A stretch of DNA of 64,000 bases from Kineosporia babensis (GCF_021129305.1 NZ_JAJOMB010000024.1:100273-164272), one strand, 5' to 3'. Positions 35,973 to 45,222 are shown, counted from the stretch's first letter. Translations and numbers: made by a program. The notes: generated from the sequence alone by a model not told the origin.

Positions 35973-36327
35973 TGCAACCCCCCTACACCGCAAAACCTGA
36001 TCCTCGGCGGGATCCTACCGACCGAAGAGCCATGCCCAGTCATCCAGGCGAGCGCCTCGTCAGGTAGCCGAGGACCATGCCTCGCTAGCAGAGCATTCGA
36101 CGCCAGTAGGAGCGGAAAACCAGAGACACCTCTTGCACGACATGTACTCTGTGGTCACGAAAACAATTGCTAATGAGTCCATTTCAAGTCGTACGGGTTC
36201 GGAGAGTATCAGGAGAGGTCGGTGAAGTTCATGAGCGTCCACAGCAGTTCAGGGACGGATCCGGCGACTGAACCTGCCGACCGAAAGGACGCTCTGGTGG
36301 TGGGCCGCGCAGCTTGTGGGGCCGCTT

Positions 36328-36392
36328 CTCACGCCTCAAGAGCCCTTCGGGTCCCTGCGGGACGCCCCTTCGGGCCGCTCTTGACCCGTGAG
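36328..36392. repeat. Nested inverted repeats upstream of the relaxase, oriT candidate
   Basis: Outer arms at 36328-36343 (ending TCAAGAGC) and 36377-36392 (starting GCTCTTGA) match at 14 of 16 bases. Inside them sit three short hairpins: CCCTTCGGG, GTCCCTGCGGGAC and again CCCTTCGGG. The stretch from 35973 to 36568 has no convincing gene; an open frame at 36222-36563 behind AGGAGAGG crosses these hairpins and has shadow-like composition. The position about 180 bases in front of a MobF relaxase makes an origin of transfer likely, but the nic site cannot be read. Confidence 0.55.
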
Positions 36393-36568
36393 CCTCGGCG
36401 GCTCCCACGACCAGTCCGTGACGGTCAGGCCGGAGGCCTGCCCGCTGCCCGCACGGCCCACCACCAGAGCTCACGACCAGACCCGAAAGCGTACCCCAAG
36501 CCGTTCGAAATCCGAGCAGTCGGTGGCTTTGGCCATCGCTCGCACGACATGGCCAAGGGCTGACCGCC

Positions 36569-39460
36569 GTGGTCATGACGATCGCGAAGCTGACTGCCGG
36601 AGACGGCTACCTGTATCTGATGCGGGACATCGCCACCGCCCACGTCGATGCGCGGGCCAAGCCGGGCCAGGACGTGAGCGCGTACTACACGGCTGAAGGC
36701 AACCCGCCCGGCATCTGGATCGGCCGAGGACTGCACCTGCTGGGCCTGGCCCCGGACCAGGGCCAGCCCGCCCGCATCGTGCAGGCCGAGCAGATGCAAG
36801 CGTTGTTCGGGATGGGTCTGCACCCCGACGCCGACGCTCGAATCCGGGCCTACCAGCGCGAGCGCATCACCGCCGGCATGGCCCCGGAGGAGCTGGAGAA
36901 GGTCAGCGCCGAGGCTCTGCGCAGCGTCACTCTCGGACGCCCGTTCGCCGCGTACACCCCGCTGGAGCCGTTCGAGGAGCGGGTCCAGGAACGCGTAGCG
37001 GCCGTGATCGAGGAGACCGGACGCCCACCGACTCCGGCCGAGGACAAGCGGGTCCGGGTCGAGGAAGCCCGCCGCCACCGCGGGTCCGTCGCCGGGTACG
37101 ACCTCGTCTTCGCCCCGGTGAAATCCGCTGCTCTGCTATGGGCTCTAGACGAACGCGCTTGGGTTCGTAACGCGGTCATCGCAGCGCATCACGAGGCCAA
37201 GGACGCCACTCTGGCGATGCTGGAGCAGCACGCGGCGTTTACGAGGACAGGCACCGGCGGGGTGGCACAGATCGAGACCAAGGGCCTGATCGGCGTCTCC
37301 TTCGACCACTACGACAGCCGCGACGGCGACCCCAACCCCCACACCCACGTGGCCATCAGCAACAAGGTCCAGGGCATCGACGGCATCTGGCGGACCTTGG
37401 ACGGACGCGCGTTGTTCCGCCTCACCGTCGCCGCCTCCGAGCACTACAACACGGCCTTCCAGATCGCCTTGGCGGCCCGGACCGGTGTGCAGTTCGAGCC
37501 GAGAGACGGAGGCCGTGGCAAGCAGCCGGTGTACGAGATCGCCGGTATTGACCCGGCCCTGATCAAGGATTTCTCCCGCCGCCGTAGTGCCCTGGCGGCC
37601 CGGTACGAGGAGCTGACCAGCGCCTACCGCTCCGAGCACGGACACGACCCGTCCGCGTCCGTGGCGCACAAACTGGCCCGCCGCGCGAACCTCGACACCC
37701 GCCGGGCGAAGCGGGCTCCTCGATCGCTACCCGAGATGCGCGCAACCTGGCGAGAGCAGGCTCTGACCCGCCATGGTCGCGATGCCGTCACCCAACTCAT
37801 GGCGGCCGTTCCGACCCCAGAGAATCACGCCAGCGCCAACGTGAAGCCGATCTCCGTCCAAGCTCTGGCAGCTCAGGTCATGGCGAACGTCGCGGAGAAG
37901 CGCTCTACCTGGACCGTGTTGAATCTGCGGGCCGAGGCCGAACGCCTCGTGAAAGTCACTGCCTCCCGGCATCAACCGATCATCGGCATCAACCTGATCA
38001 GCATCGCTCCAGGCGTCGCGCCGAAAGTCGACGACGACCTTCCTGTTCAGTCGGCGGCGTTGTCCGTCGCTGGTTTGAAGGAGCACCAGGCCGCCGTGAC
38101 AGCGGTGGTCGAACGGGCGATTGCACCGGGCCACAGCATCAGCATCGAGGCACCCGTTCTTCTGGCCGAGCCCGAGAACCTGAAGCGCGCGGACGGGTCG
38201 TCGGTGTTCGTGCAGCACGGGGCCGGCCGTTACACCAGCCAAGCGATCCTGGACGCCGAACAGCGCCTCGTGAACGCCGCCACCAGCCCCGCTGCCGAGA
38301 CCAATTCCGTCCCCTCCTCAGCGTGGATGAGCGCCACACTGGAAGGATTTGAGGCCGTTCACGGGCGCGTCCTGGACGCCGGCCAGCGGGCGATGGTGAC
38401 CGCCTTCGCGACCGACGAACGCCTCCTGTCCGTGGGGATTGGCGCGGCCGGTACCGGGAAGACGACGGCGATGGTCGCCTACCTGCACACCCTGCAAGCG
38501 CAGCAGCGCAGACTCATCCCGCTGGCCACGTCCGCGGCCTCCGCCGCCGTACTCGCCAACGACTTGAACGTCCCGGCCGAGAACGCGCACAAGTTTCTGC
38601 ACGAGCACCTGTCCGGCCGCCACAGCTACGCCTTCGAGACCGGCCGCATCCAGAATCTGCCGCCGAGCCTGCGTACCCTGGCCGTCCGCTCAGGGGACGT
38701 CATCCTGGTGGACGAGGCGGGGATGGCCGGCACGTTCACCCTGGACCGGATCACCGCGATCGCCGCCCACCACGGCGCAACTGTGCGCCTGCTCGGCGAT
38801 TACCGCCAGCTGTCTGCGGTGGAGTCCGGTGGCGCGCTTCGCCTGATCGCTGCCGAGGCGGGCGCGGTGGAACTAGCCACCCTGCACCGCTTTAACGACC
38901 CTGACGAAGCCGCCGCGACCCTACAGATCCGCATCGGCGACACGAACGCACTCCGCTTCTACGAGGAGCGTCAGCGGATCCACGGAGGCTCGGTCGAGGC
39001 AATGACCGACGCCGCCTACCGAGGCTGGTGGGCGGACGTTCAGGCCGGAAACGTCTCGGTGATGGTGGCTGCGACCAACGCCGACGTCACCGCCCTCGCA
39101 GCCCGAGCCCGCGCCGACCGCGTCAAGGCCGGGCAGGTCGAGGTCGACGGTATCGACCTGCACGACGGAAACTTGGCCGGAACCGGGGACTGGATCGTCA
39201 CGCGCCAGAACCAACGCCGCCTGTCCACCCATCGAGGCAATGACTTCGTCCGCAACGGAGACGCCTGGCACGTCCTGGAGCGCCACGAGAACGGTTCACT
39301 TCAAGTCCGTCATCTGGAACACGGCGGCCAGATTCGGCTTCCGGCCGTGTACGTCCGCGAGAACGTCGAACTGCTCTACGCGTCCACGGTCCACCGCACC
39401 CAGGGCTCCACCGTCGGGATGCTCACTTTGGCCTTCACCGTCTCCGGGCGGACAGACTGA
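36569..39460 (+). CDS. MobF-family relaxase-helicase (TrwC/TraI-like), C-terminally truncated
   Basis: A 963-residue protein with the TrwC relaxase start (MTIAKLTAGDGYLYLMRDIA), active-site tyrosines in SAYYTAEGNPPGIWIG and the metal-binding PHTHVAISNKV. The helicase half has Walker A GIGAAGTGKTTAMVAY, Walker B VILVDEAGM, and later LLGDYRQL. The RecD-like motif HRTQGSTV appears only about 22 residues before the stop and the following helicase motif VI (usually YVALTRAR-like) is missing, replaced by GMLTLAFTVSGRTD. Full-length relatives are clearly longer. The break near 39415 lies close to the second att site. Relaxase activity may survive; full helicase activity is doubtful. Confidence 0.88.
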   Translation: MVMTIAKLTAGDGYLYLMRDIATAHVDARAKPGQDVSAYYTAEGNPPGIWIGRGLHLLGLAPDQGQPARIVQAEQMQALFGMGLHPDADARIRAYQRERITAGMAPEELEKVSAEALRSVTLGRPFAAYTPLEPFEERVQERVAAVIEETGRPPTPAEDKRVRVEEARRHRGSVAGYDLVFAPVKSAALLWALDERAWVRNAVIAAHHEAKDATLAMLEQHAAFTRTGTGGVAQIETKGLIGVSFDHYDSRDGDPNPHTHVAISNKVQGIDGIWRTLDGRALFRLTVAASEHYNTAFQIALAARTGVQFEPRDGGRGKQPVYEIAGIDPALIKDFSRRRSALAARYEELTSAYRSEHGHDPSASVAHKLARRANLDTRRAKRAPRSLPEMRATWREQALTRHGRDAVTQLMAAVPTPENHASANVKPISVQALAAQVMANVAEKRSTWTVLNLRAEAERLVKVTASRHQPIIGINLISIAPGVAPKVDDDLPVQSAALSVAGLKEHQAAVTAVVERAIAPGHSISIEAPVLLAEPENLKRADGSSVFVQHGAGRYTSQAILDAEQRLVNAATSPAAETNSVPSSAWMSATLEGFEAVHGRVLDAGQRAMVTAFATDERLLSVGIGAAGTGKTTAMVAYLHTLQAQQRRLIPLATSAASAAVLANDLNVPAENAHKFLHEHLSGRHSYAFETGRIQNLPPSLRTLAVRSGDVILVDEAGMAGTFTLDRITAIAAHHGATVRLLGDYRQLSAVESGGALRLIAAEAGAVELATLHRFNDPDEAAATLQIRIGDTNALRFYEERQRIHGGSVEAMTDAAYRGWWADVQAGNVSVMVAATNADVTALAARARADRVKAGQVEVDGIDLHDGNLAGTGDWIVTRQNQRRLSTHRGNDFVRNGDAWHVLERHENGSLQVRHLEHGGQIRLPAVYVRENVELLYASTVHRTQGSTVGMLTLAFTVSGRTD

Positions 39461-39627
39461 GAGCTCCCGCTGTCCGCAGCTGCACCTGGGACCAGCGACA
39501 CGTCGATCCTCTCCGACTCTCAGTTCCCGCCTGTTGTGATGCAGACCACAAAGGAGATTTCGTTGCTGATGTGCGGTCAAGTTCGGCGAAGTCTGTCAAC
39601 AAATACTCAACAAGCCCCGCCAAACAA

Positions 39628-39661
39628 GAAAAGGTCAGGAGCTCTTACGAACTCCTGACCT
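39628..39661 (-). terminator. Rho-independent terminator of the tRNA-Pro fragment
   Basis: On the minus strand AGGTCAGGAG pairs with CTCCTGACCT across a 10-base loop and is followed by TTTTCTTG. It lies ten bases beyond the tRNA CCA end, as expected for the native tRNA terminator. Confidence 0.82.
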
Positions 39662-39670
39662 GTACTTATA

Positions 39671-39714
39671 TGGTCGGGCTGACAGGATTTGAACCTGCGA
39701 CCCCCTGACCCCCA
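39671..39714 (-). other. Attachment site: 3' part of tRNA-Pro(GGG)
   Basis: Forty-four bases on the minus strand run from the anticodon loop CTGGGGG through the stem, the T-arm GCAGG-TTCAAAT-CCTGT and the acceptor to an encoded CCA. The 5' half of the tRNA is absent and foreign sequence begins exactly at the anticodon loop, which is a typical crossover region for tyrosine recombinases. The integrase gene starts 162 bases to the right, the same geometry as at the 14.6 kb site. Confidence 0.82.
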
Positions 39715-39875
39715 GCGGTGATTCGCGTCAATCGAAGCCCTCATGTCATCAGGCTAGCACTTGCTAAAGTGCATGCAGGACAAGCAATTTGAGTCCGCAC
39801 TAGGCCGCGACGGTTCATCGAGTATCGGCAGAGTTCGCACCCAAATTGCTCCCAGCACGGAAGCAGGAGCAACGC

Positions 39876-41339
39876 ATGGGCTACCTCGAGATCAGGACAG
39901 GCCGTAACGGTCGCGTCACGTACAGAGCCAGGTACCGCGACATCCACGGACGTCTTCAGACGGCCGGCACGTACACCAACGAGCGCGAGGCCGACCGGGC
40001 ATGGCAGCGGGCAGAGAACCTGTCCGGCGCCGCCCGCATCGGCGATCCACGCCGCGGAAGGGTCAAGTTCGGCAAGTACATCGAGGAGACCTGGTTCCCG
40101 AACCACGTGATCGAGGCATCGACCCGCGAGAACTACCGGTACACCTTGGACGCATACATTTTGCCCGAACTCGGGGACATGAGAATTGGGGAGATTCTTC
40201 CCAATGATATTCGGGAGTGGATCGTCACCCTCCAGGGACCGGACTACCGATTGAATCCGCCTACGATCCGAGTTTGCAAGGTGATCGTGGATGCCATCTT
40301 CACGACGGCCTTCAATGACCACGTGACGATCATCCATCCCGGCAAGGGAGTGAAGACCCCTCCCCTGGCTTCCCGCCCCAAGGAAATCATCACAGCAGAG
40401 CAGTTCGATGAAATCTACCGAGCTCTACCCAACGACTTCATGCGCCTCTTGGTCGAGACTGATATCGAGTCAGGTCTTCGCTGGGGTGAGCTGACCGAAC
40501 TCCGAGCCAAGGACCTGAACTCAAGAACCGGCATGCTCACCGTCTCACGAGCCGTCGTTCAACTTACGGCCAAGGATCGGCCGGATAATCAGAACTTCGT
40601 GGTCAAGGAATACCCGAAGGATCGCGAATGGAGGCGCTTTCGCATCGCCTCCCATCTCGCGGACAAGCTTGCAGCTCATATAACTGCCGCCAACCTTGGC
40701 CCAGACGATCTGCTCTTCACGATGCCCGTTCAGCGAACCGCCCGAAGGAACCGGCCAGCCGTTCTCCCCGATCCGGAAAGCCTGGGAAGAACTGAACCCA
40801 ACGCAAAGGACCGAACCTATCTTCACGGGACTTGCTCGGCGTACACCGCGGGCAAATGCCGATGCCAGTTCTGCCGAGATGCCATGGCCACGTACCGGGC
40901 CGAGCGTCGCGCCACCAACAAAGATTCACCACGCACGCCACGCACCGTGGCGACGGACGGCCATATCGGCCGCGGATGGTTTCGAAACGCGATCTGGATA
41001 CCAACGCTCTCCAAGGTTAATCTTGGCTTCAATTTCACTCCACATGGGCTGCGCCACGCCCATGCTTCCTGGTTGCTGAACGGTGGAGCCGACCTTCAGG
41101 TGGTCAAAGAACGCCTCGGGCACGCTTCAATCACAACGACCGAGAAATATCTTCACACTCTGCCCACAGCAGATGAAACTGCGCTGGATGCTCTCGACGC
41201 CGTCCGGCGGCCGACCCGAGAAGCATCGCCCTCAGCGCCCAACACAGCGACCGCTACCGAGCTGGCAGAGCTCCATGAGTTGCGTCAAACGCTCGCAAAG
41301 GTACGTCAGCTTCATGAAGCGCTCGGCCTCAAGCCCTAA
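39876..41339 (+). CDS. Tyrosine recombinase (integrase) of integrative element 2
   Basis: A 487-residue integrase starting at ATG 39876, behind AGGAG. It is closely related along its full length to the integrase at 14778-16247, sharing [46 protein letters not shown] and [14 protein letters not shown], and including the same insert with CRCQFC and DGHIGRGWF. All catalytic residues (Arg, His-x-x-Arg, His, Tyr in TTEKYLHT) are kept. Base composition is visibly less GC-rich than that of its relative. No further element genes follow on the right, so element 2 is either reduced to its integrase or continues outside recognition. Confidence 0.92.
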   Translation: MGYLEIRTGRNGRVTYRARYRDIHGRLQTAGTYTNEREADRAWQRAENLSGAARIGDPRRGRVKFGKYIEETWFPNHVIEASTRENYRYTLDAYILPELGDMRIGEILPNDIREWIVTLQGPDYRLNPPTIRVCKVIVDAIFTTAFNDHVTIIHPGKGVKTPPLASRPKEIITAEQFDEIYRALPNDFMRLLVETDIESGLRWGELTELRAKDLNSRTGMLTVSRAVVQLTAKDRPDNQNFVVKEYPKDREWRRFRIASHLADKLAAHITAANLGPDDLLFTMPVQRTARRNRPAVLPDPESLGRTEPNAKDRTYLHGTCSAYTAGKCRCQFCRDAMATYRAERRATNKDSPRTPRTVATDGHIGRGWFRNAIWIPTLSKVNLGFNFTPHGLRHAHASWLLNGGADLQVVKERLGHASITTTEKYLHTLPTADETALDALDAVRRPTREASPSAPNTATATELAELHELRQTLAKVRQLHEALGLKP

Positions 41340-41529
41340 CCACGAACAGAGTCGTTCCGATCAACAATGATTCGAGGTCTCGTCCAGCCGACAAGGGCTT
41401 TTCAGAAGGGCAATATCTCCGGCATCGGACCAGCAAGCCGAGGTGCTCCGGTCCCCGACGTGCTCCTCACTGAGGCGATCTCCTTCATGCCCAACGCTCG
41501 GAGTCGATTTGCGACGGCCTTTAGTTGAG

Positions 41530-41572
41530 GTGCGCGGTGGCCACTGGGTTGATACCGGTGGCCACCACGCAC
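41530..41572 (-). terminator. Hairpin terminator between catabolic operon and integrase 2
   Basis: Arms of 15 bases (41530-41544 and 41558-41572, with core GGTGGCCAC) match at 14 positions. It lies 26 bases beyond the stop of the FAH gene on the minus strand and between convergent genes. No U-tract is present. Confidence 0.65.
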
Positions 41573-41597
41573 GTCTTGATTGCGCGGGTGCTGGTCT

Positions 41598-42434
41598 TCA
41601 GCCGATCGTGGTGCGCAGAACGCCCAGGCCCGGGGCGGAGACCTCCACGATGTCTCCTGCGGTCAGGAAGCGTGGTGGGGTGAATCCGATGCCGACTCCG
41701 GCGGGGGTTCCGGTGGCGATGATGTCGCCGGGCTGCAGGGTAAGGACCGAGGAGATCGTGGCGATCAGGGTGGGGACGTCGAAGATCAGGTCAGCGGCGC
41801 TGGCCTTCTGCCGCAGCTCGCCGTTGACCGTGCCGGTCAGGACGAGCTCGTCCAGGTTCACCTCGTCGGCGGTGACGGCGAGCGGGCCCATCGGCGCGAA
41901 GCCGTCCGGAGACTTGCCCAGGAACCACTGCTTGTGATCGCGCTGGAGGTCCCGGGCCGTGAGGTCGTTGATCAGCGTGTATCCCCAGACGTGGCTCATT
42001 GCCTCGTCCTTGGTGATGTCCCGGCCTCCGCGGCCGATGATCACGGCGAACTCGGCCTCGTAGTCGGTCTCCTTCACCACGGACGGCGGCACCACGGTCG
42101 TGTCCGGGCCGGTGACCGAGCTGGGCGCCTTGGTGAAGATGATCGGGAACTGAGGCACGACGACATCGGCGCCGCCGTCGTAGCCGCTGCCCGCGAACTC
42201 GCTGGCGTGCTCGCGGTAGTTCTTGCCCACGCACATGATGTTGCGGGCCGGCTCCGGGATCGGAGCGAGGATCGTCAGGTCGGTGTAGGCGTGCTCTGCG
42301 CCCAGGGGCAGGTCGCCGCCGGTGGTGATCACCTCCGGCAGGCCGCCGGCCACGAGTACCTCGGTGACGGTGCTGGGTGAGGTGAGCAGCCCGACCCGGG
42401 GGCCGTCGGCGCTCAGGAAAGTGACGTACTTCAT
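41598..42434 (-). CDS. Fumarylacetoacetate hydrolase (FAH) family protein
   Basis: A 278-residue FAH-fold enzyme with typical motifs: IMCVGKNYREHASE, the metal-binding ETDYEAEFAVIIG, YTLINDLTARDLQ, and TLQPGDIIATGTPAGVG. Family members cleave C-C bonds or decarboxylate or hydrate acyl-pyruvates in aromatic and other catabolic routes. It is the last gene of a leftward seven-gene operon and follows the amidohydrolase gene by 16 bases. The precise substrate is unknown. Confidence 0.9.
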   Translation of the reverse strand: MKYVTFLSADGPRVGLLTSPSTVTEVLVAGGLPEVITTGGDLPLGAEHAYTDLTILAPIPEPARNIMCVGKNYREHASEFAGSGYDGGADVVVPQFPIIFTKAPSSVTGPDTTVVPPSVVKETDYEAEFAVIIGRGGRDITKDEAMSHVWGYTLINDLTARDLQRDHKQWFLGKSPDGFAPMGPLAVTADEVNLDELVLTGTVNGELRQKASAADLIFDVPTLIATISSVLTLQPGDIIATGTPAGVGIGFTPPRFLTAGDIVEVSAPGLGVLRTTIG

Positions 42435-42450
42435 CGGAGGGGACTCCCGC

Positions 42451-43884
42451 TCATTCGGCCGCGGCGTTCTCGGCGCCGATCTTCTCTGACTTGCGCACGT
42501 CGTTGACCATGTCCATGCGCCTTTCCTTGGTCCAGTCCAGCTGGGTCAGTTCCCGGTCGCCGCCCTCGAAGGCCCGCTCGTAGGAGAGGATCTCCCAGCC
42601 GTACTCGTGCGGCAGGTAGTCGTTGCGGATCCACCGGGTGCGGATGTCGTCGGGGAACACCTGGACCTGGCCGTTGAGGATCACGGTCTCGACCCGGCCC
42701 GGCTGGTAGAGCACCTTGATGTCCTTCACCGGGTCGCCGTTCACGACGATGATGTCGGCCAGCTTGCCCTCGGCGATGACGCCCAGGTCGTCGGGCAGGC
42801 CCATCGCGTTGGCGCCGTGCTTCGTGCCGGCCTGGATCGCCTGCAGCGAGCTCATCCCGGTGTAGAGCATCAGCATTTCCAGCTCGCGGGCGTGGAACTC
42901 GCCGTACGGCACGGTGGCGAAGCCCGAGTCGGTGCCCATCGCGAACTTCACCCCGGCCGCGTGGGCCCGGTGCAGCGACTCCATGGTCGCCTCGTTCATC
43001 TGGTCGGTGGCCGAGACGATCGAGGGCCGGTTGCCGGAGATCTTCGCGAACTCGACGATGTGGTGCATGAACAGCTGGGTCGGGGCCAGCGGGATCTGCG
43101 ACTTCGCCAGGTTCTCGATGGTCGCGTCGGTCATGAAGTTGCCGTGCATGATGTGGTCGAAGCCGGCGTTCACGGCCGCGTTGGTCTCGGCCGAGCCGCG
43201 GGCGTGGATGGTGATCTTCAGGCCGAGCTGGTGGGCCAGGTCGGCGGCCATCTTCAGCTCGTCGTTGGTGAACGCCTGGAAATCGCCGTAGGGGCTGTCG
43301 GCGAGCTTGATCAGGTCGACGCCGGCCTTCTTCTGCCGGCGGATCTCGGCCTTCATCTCATCCGGCGTGTTGGTCAGCTTGCCGATCGAGGACTCCGGGT
43401 TGCCGGTGGCGTCCGGGAACCAGTCGGTCAGGCCGTTGCTGGTGGTGAGATACCTTCCGGCGCTGGTCATCCGGGGACCGTGGACGATGCCGCGCTTGAT
43501 CCCCTCGCGCAGGCCGACGCCGATGAAGTAGCTGCCACCGGGCTGGGAGATGCTGGTGACGCCGGCGCTGAGCACCTTCTCCACGTTCTGCGCGGCGATC
43601 AGCGTGCGCAGCTCCGGCGGGGTGTAGATGCTGATCTCTTCTTCGGTGCGGGCCAGGCCGTAGGTCATGTGGCAGTGGATGTCGATGAGGCCTGGCATCA
43701 CCGTCTTGCCGGTGGCGTCGATCACTCGCAGGTCTTCGCCGCGTGGGATGTCCACCTCACGGTCGATCTTGCCGAGCTTGACGATGCGGGCGTCCTTGAC
43801 CAGGACGTCGCAGTTCTCGATCGGCGGCGTGAGGTCGCCGTCGATGACGGTGCCGTTCTCGATCAGCAGCCATTTGGAAGGCAT
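42451..43884 (-). CDS. Metal-dependent amidohydrolase
   Basis: The ATG at 43884 directly follows AAAGGAG, so I use it rather than a TTG 15 bases upstream; the product has 477 residues. Amidohydrolase-superfamily ligands are in place: HCH in PGLIDIHCHMTYG, Lys in AGVDLIKLAD, His in KITIHARG and DHIMHGN, and Asp in KFAMGTDSGF. The C-terminal barrel-flanking domain has the usual ADIIVVNGDP. Enzymes of this imidazolonepropionase/prolidase-like branch hydrolyse cyclic amides, lactones or peptides. An uncommon 60-residue C-terminal tail (RMDMVNDVRKSEKIG) is present. It lies in a catabolic operon with an ABC importer. Confidence 0.88.
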   Translation of the reverse strand: MPSKWLLIENGTVIDGDLTPPIENCDVLVKDARIVKLGKIDREVDIPRGEDLRVIDATGKTVMPGLIDIHCHMTYGLARTEEEISIYTPPELRTLIAAQNVEKVLSAGVTSISQPGGSYFIGVGLREGIKRGIVHGPRMTSAGRYLTTSNGLTDWFPDATGNPESSIGKLTNTPDEMKAEIRRQKKAGVDLIKLADSPYGDFQAFTNDELKMAADLAHQLGLKITIHARGSAETNAAVNAGFDHIMHGNFMTDATIENLAKSQIPLAPTQLFMHHIVEFAKISGNRPSIVSATDQMNEATMESLHRAHAAGVKFAMGTDSGFATVPYGEFHARELEMLMLYTGMSSLQAIQAGTKHGANAMGLPDDLGVIAEGKLADIIVVNGDPVKDIKVLYQPGRVETVILNGQVQVFPDDIRTRWIRNDYLPHEYGWEILSYERAFEGGDRELTQLDWTKERRMDMVNDVRKSEKIGAENAAAE

Positions 43885-43919
43885 AGCTTCTCCTTTCAAT
43901 CACCCAGGTAGTCGAGTCG

Positions 43920-44786
43920 TCAGACGGACTCGGCGACGAACTGGTTCAGGCACCCCACGAAGGCGTCAGGGTCCTCGAAATAGGGCGCGTGCCCGCAGCC
44001 GGGCATCACCACCAAGCGGGAGCCGGGTAGCAACTCGTGACAGATCCCGGCCATCGTGACCGGTGTCCAGCGGTCGTTCTCGCCCCAGACGATCAGGATC
44101 GGCAGGTCCGGGCGAAGCGTGGTCAGGCGATGAGTCTGGTTGTCGGCGTTGGCCTGCTCGTTCAGGTGGCGCGCTGCCGTCTCCAGGGCCTGCGCGGCCC
44201 CTTCGGAGGAGTTGATCATCGACTCCTCGCGAACCCACTCGTCGGTAACCATCGCCGGGTCGGAGACCAGGAAACCCAGCTTCTCACGCACACCTTCGGG
44301 CGATCCGTTGGCCACGTTCTTCGGAGGCACCATGTCCGCTTCAGCCAGCGGTGCAATCCCCATGGTCCCGATCAGCACGAGTTTGCTGACCAGGTCCGGA
44401 CGATCGACCGCGATCCGGGAACCGACCAGGCCGCCCAGAGACGTTCCGACCAGGGTCACCCCGGACAGCTTCAGCTCGTCCAGCACCCCGGCCACGAACG
44501 CGGCGAACGCCTGCGGCCGGTAGTCGATGTCGGGACGCTTGTCGGCCAGCCCGTGCCCCGGGTAGTCCAGGACGAAGACGTGGAAACCGGCCTCGACCAG
44601 CCCGGGGATGGTCGGGGTGAACCGGTCGGCCCGCGAGCCGACGCCGTGCATGCAGACCAGGATGTTGTCGCCGGCCTCATTGGTCGAACCGGCTTCCAGC
44701 ACGCGGGTGCGGACCCCGCCGACCGTGACCGGGTAGGAGATCACCTGGTCACGGCCGTGGGTGAACGAGTAGTGAGTCGCGGTCAT
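43920..44786 (-). CDS. Alpha/beta-hydrolase
   Basis: A 288-residue alpha/beta hydrolase with oxyanion region CMHGVGSRADRF, nucleophile Ser in GTSLGGLVG, acid Asp in VWGENDRWTPV and His in GCGHAPYFEDP. The layout is like meta-cleavage-product hydrolases and lactonases. It begins within the stop of the RidA gene (TGATG overlap), so the two are translationally coupled, and it precedes the amidohydrolase by 35 bases. Confidence 0.88.
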   Translation of the reverse strand: MTATHYSFTHGRDQVISYPVTVGGVRTRVLEAGSTNEAGDNILVCMHGVGSRADRFTPTIPGLVEAGFHVFVLDYPGHGLADKRPDIDYRPQAFAAFVAGVLDELKLSGVTLVGTSLGGLVGSRIAVDRPDLVSKLVLIGTMGIAPLAEADMVPPKNVANGSPEGVREKLGFLVSDPAMVTDEWVREESMINSSEGAAQALETAARHLNEQANADNQTHRLTTLRPDLPILIVWGENDRWTPVTMAGICHELLPGSRLVVMPGCGHAPYFEDPDAFVGCLNQFVAESV

Positions 44787-45172
44787 CACTTCGGGATCCG
44801 GGCCAGGGCCTCGATCTCCACCACGAACTGCGGCTCGACCAGACCGGCCACGATCAGCAGCGTGTTCGGCGGGTACTCGCCGGAGGGATAGATCTCGGCG
44901 AAGACCTCCTTGCGCACCTTCATGAAGGTCGGGATGGTCTCCCGGCCGACCAGGTAGGTCCGGAACTGGAAGACGTCCTCGAAGCCGAGACCGGCTGCCG
45001 CCAGCGCCTTCCCGACGCTCTCGAAGGAACCCCGGACCTGGACGTCCGGCTCGATCCCGTCGGTCCCGAACTGGCCGGCCACCGCCACGATGTCCCCGGA
45101 GACCGAGACCGGCGAGTAGTCGCCGAACGAGCCGAGGCCCTCGACCTTGGTGATGTACTTGATGTCGCCCAC
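44786..45172 (-). CDS. RidA-family (YjgF/UK114) protein
   Basis: A 128-residue RidA-like protein with VSVSGDIVAVAGQFGTD, FEDVFQFRTYLVG and PPNTLLIVAGLVEPQFVVEI; the C-terminal region carries the usual conserved Glu. The substrate-binding Arg is present in FQFRTYLVG. RidA proteins hydrolyse reactive enamines or imines. In catabolic operons such variants act on pathway-specific imines or carbamates. It lies between the ABC transporter genes and the hydrolases. Confidence 0.88.
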   Translation of the reverse strand: MGDIKYITKVEGLGSFGDYSPVSVSGDIVAVAGQFGTDGIEPDVQVRGSFESVGKALAAAGLGFEDVFQFRTYLVGRETIPTFMKVRKEVFAEIYPSGEYPPNTLLIVAGLVEPQFVVEIEALARIPK

Positions 45173-45191
45173 TACATGGTTCCTTTCATCA

Positions 45192-45222
45192 GCGCCGATG
45201 CGAACGACTCGTTCATCGGCGC
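45192..45222. repeat. Intercistronic hairpin between binding-protein and RidA genes
   Basis: GCGCCGATG and CATCGGCGC form a 9-base stem, extended by an inner AACGA/TCGTT pairing. Positioned between the substrate-binding protein gene and the enzyme genes, it may stabilise the binding-protein part of the transcript, as is common in importer operons. Confidence 0.6.

Noticed and set aside
36222..36563. A 113-codon ORF with a ribosome-binding-site-like AGGAGAGG
   Set aside because: It crosses the nested hairpins in front of the relaxase, has no recognisable domain and shows shadow-like composition. I treat the region as oriT-like instead, though expression cannot be excluded.
42607..43911. A 434-codon plus-strand ORF opposite the amidohydrolase
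   Set aside because: It is antisense to a well-conserved enzyme and has a repetitive Val/Gly/His/Asp composition typical of shadows.
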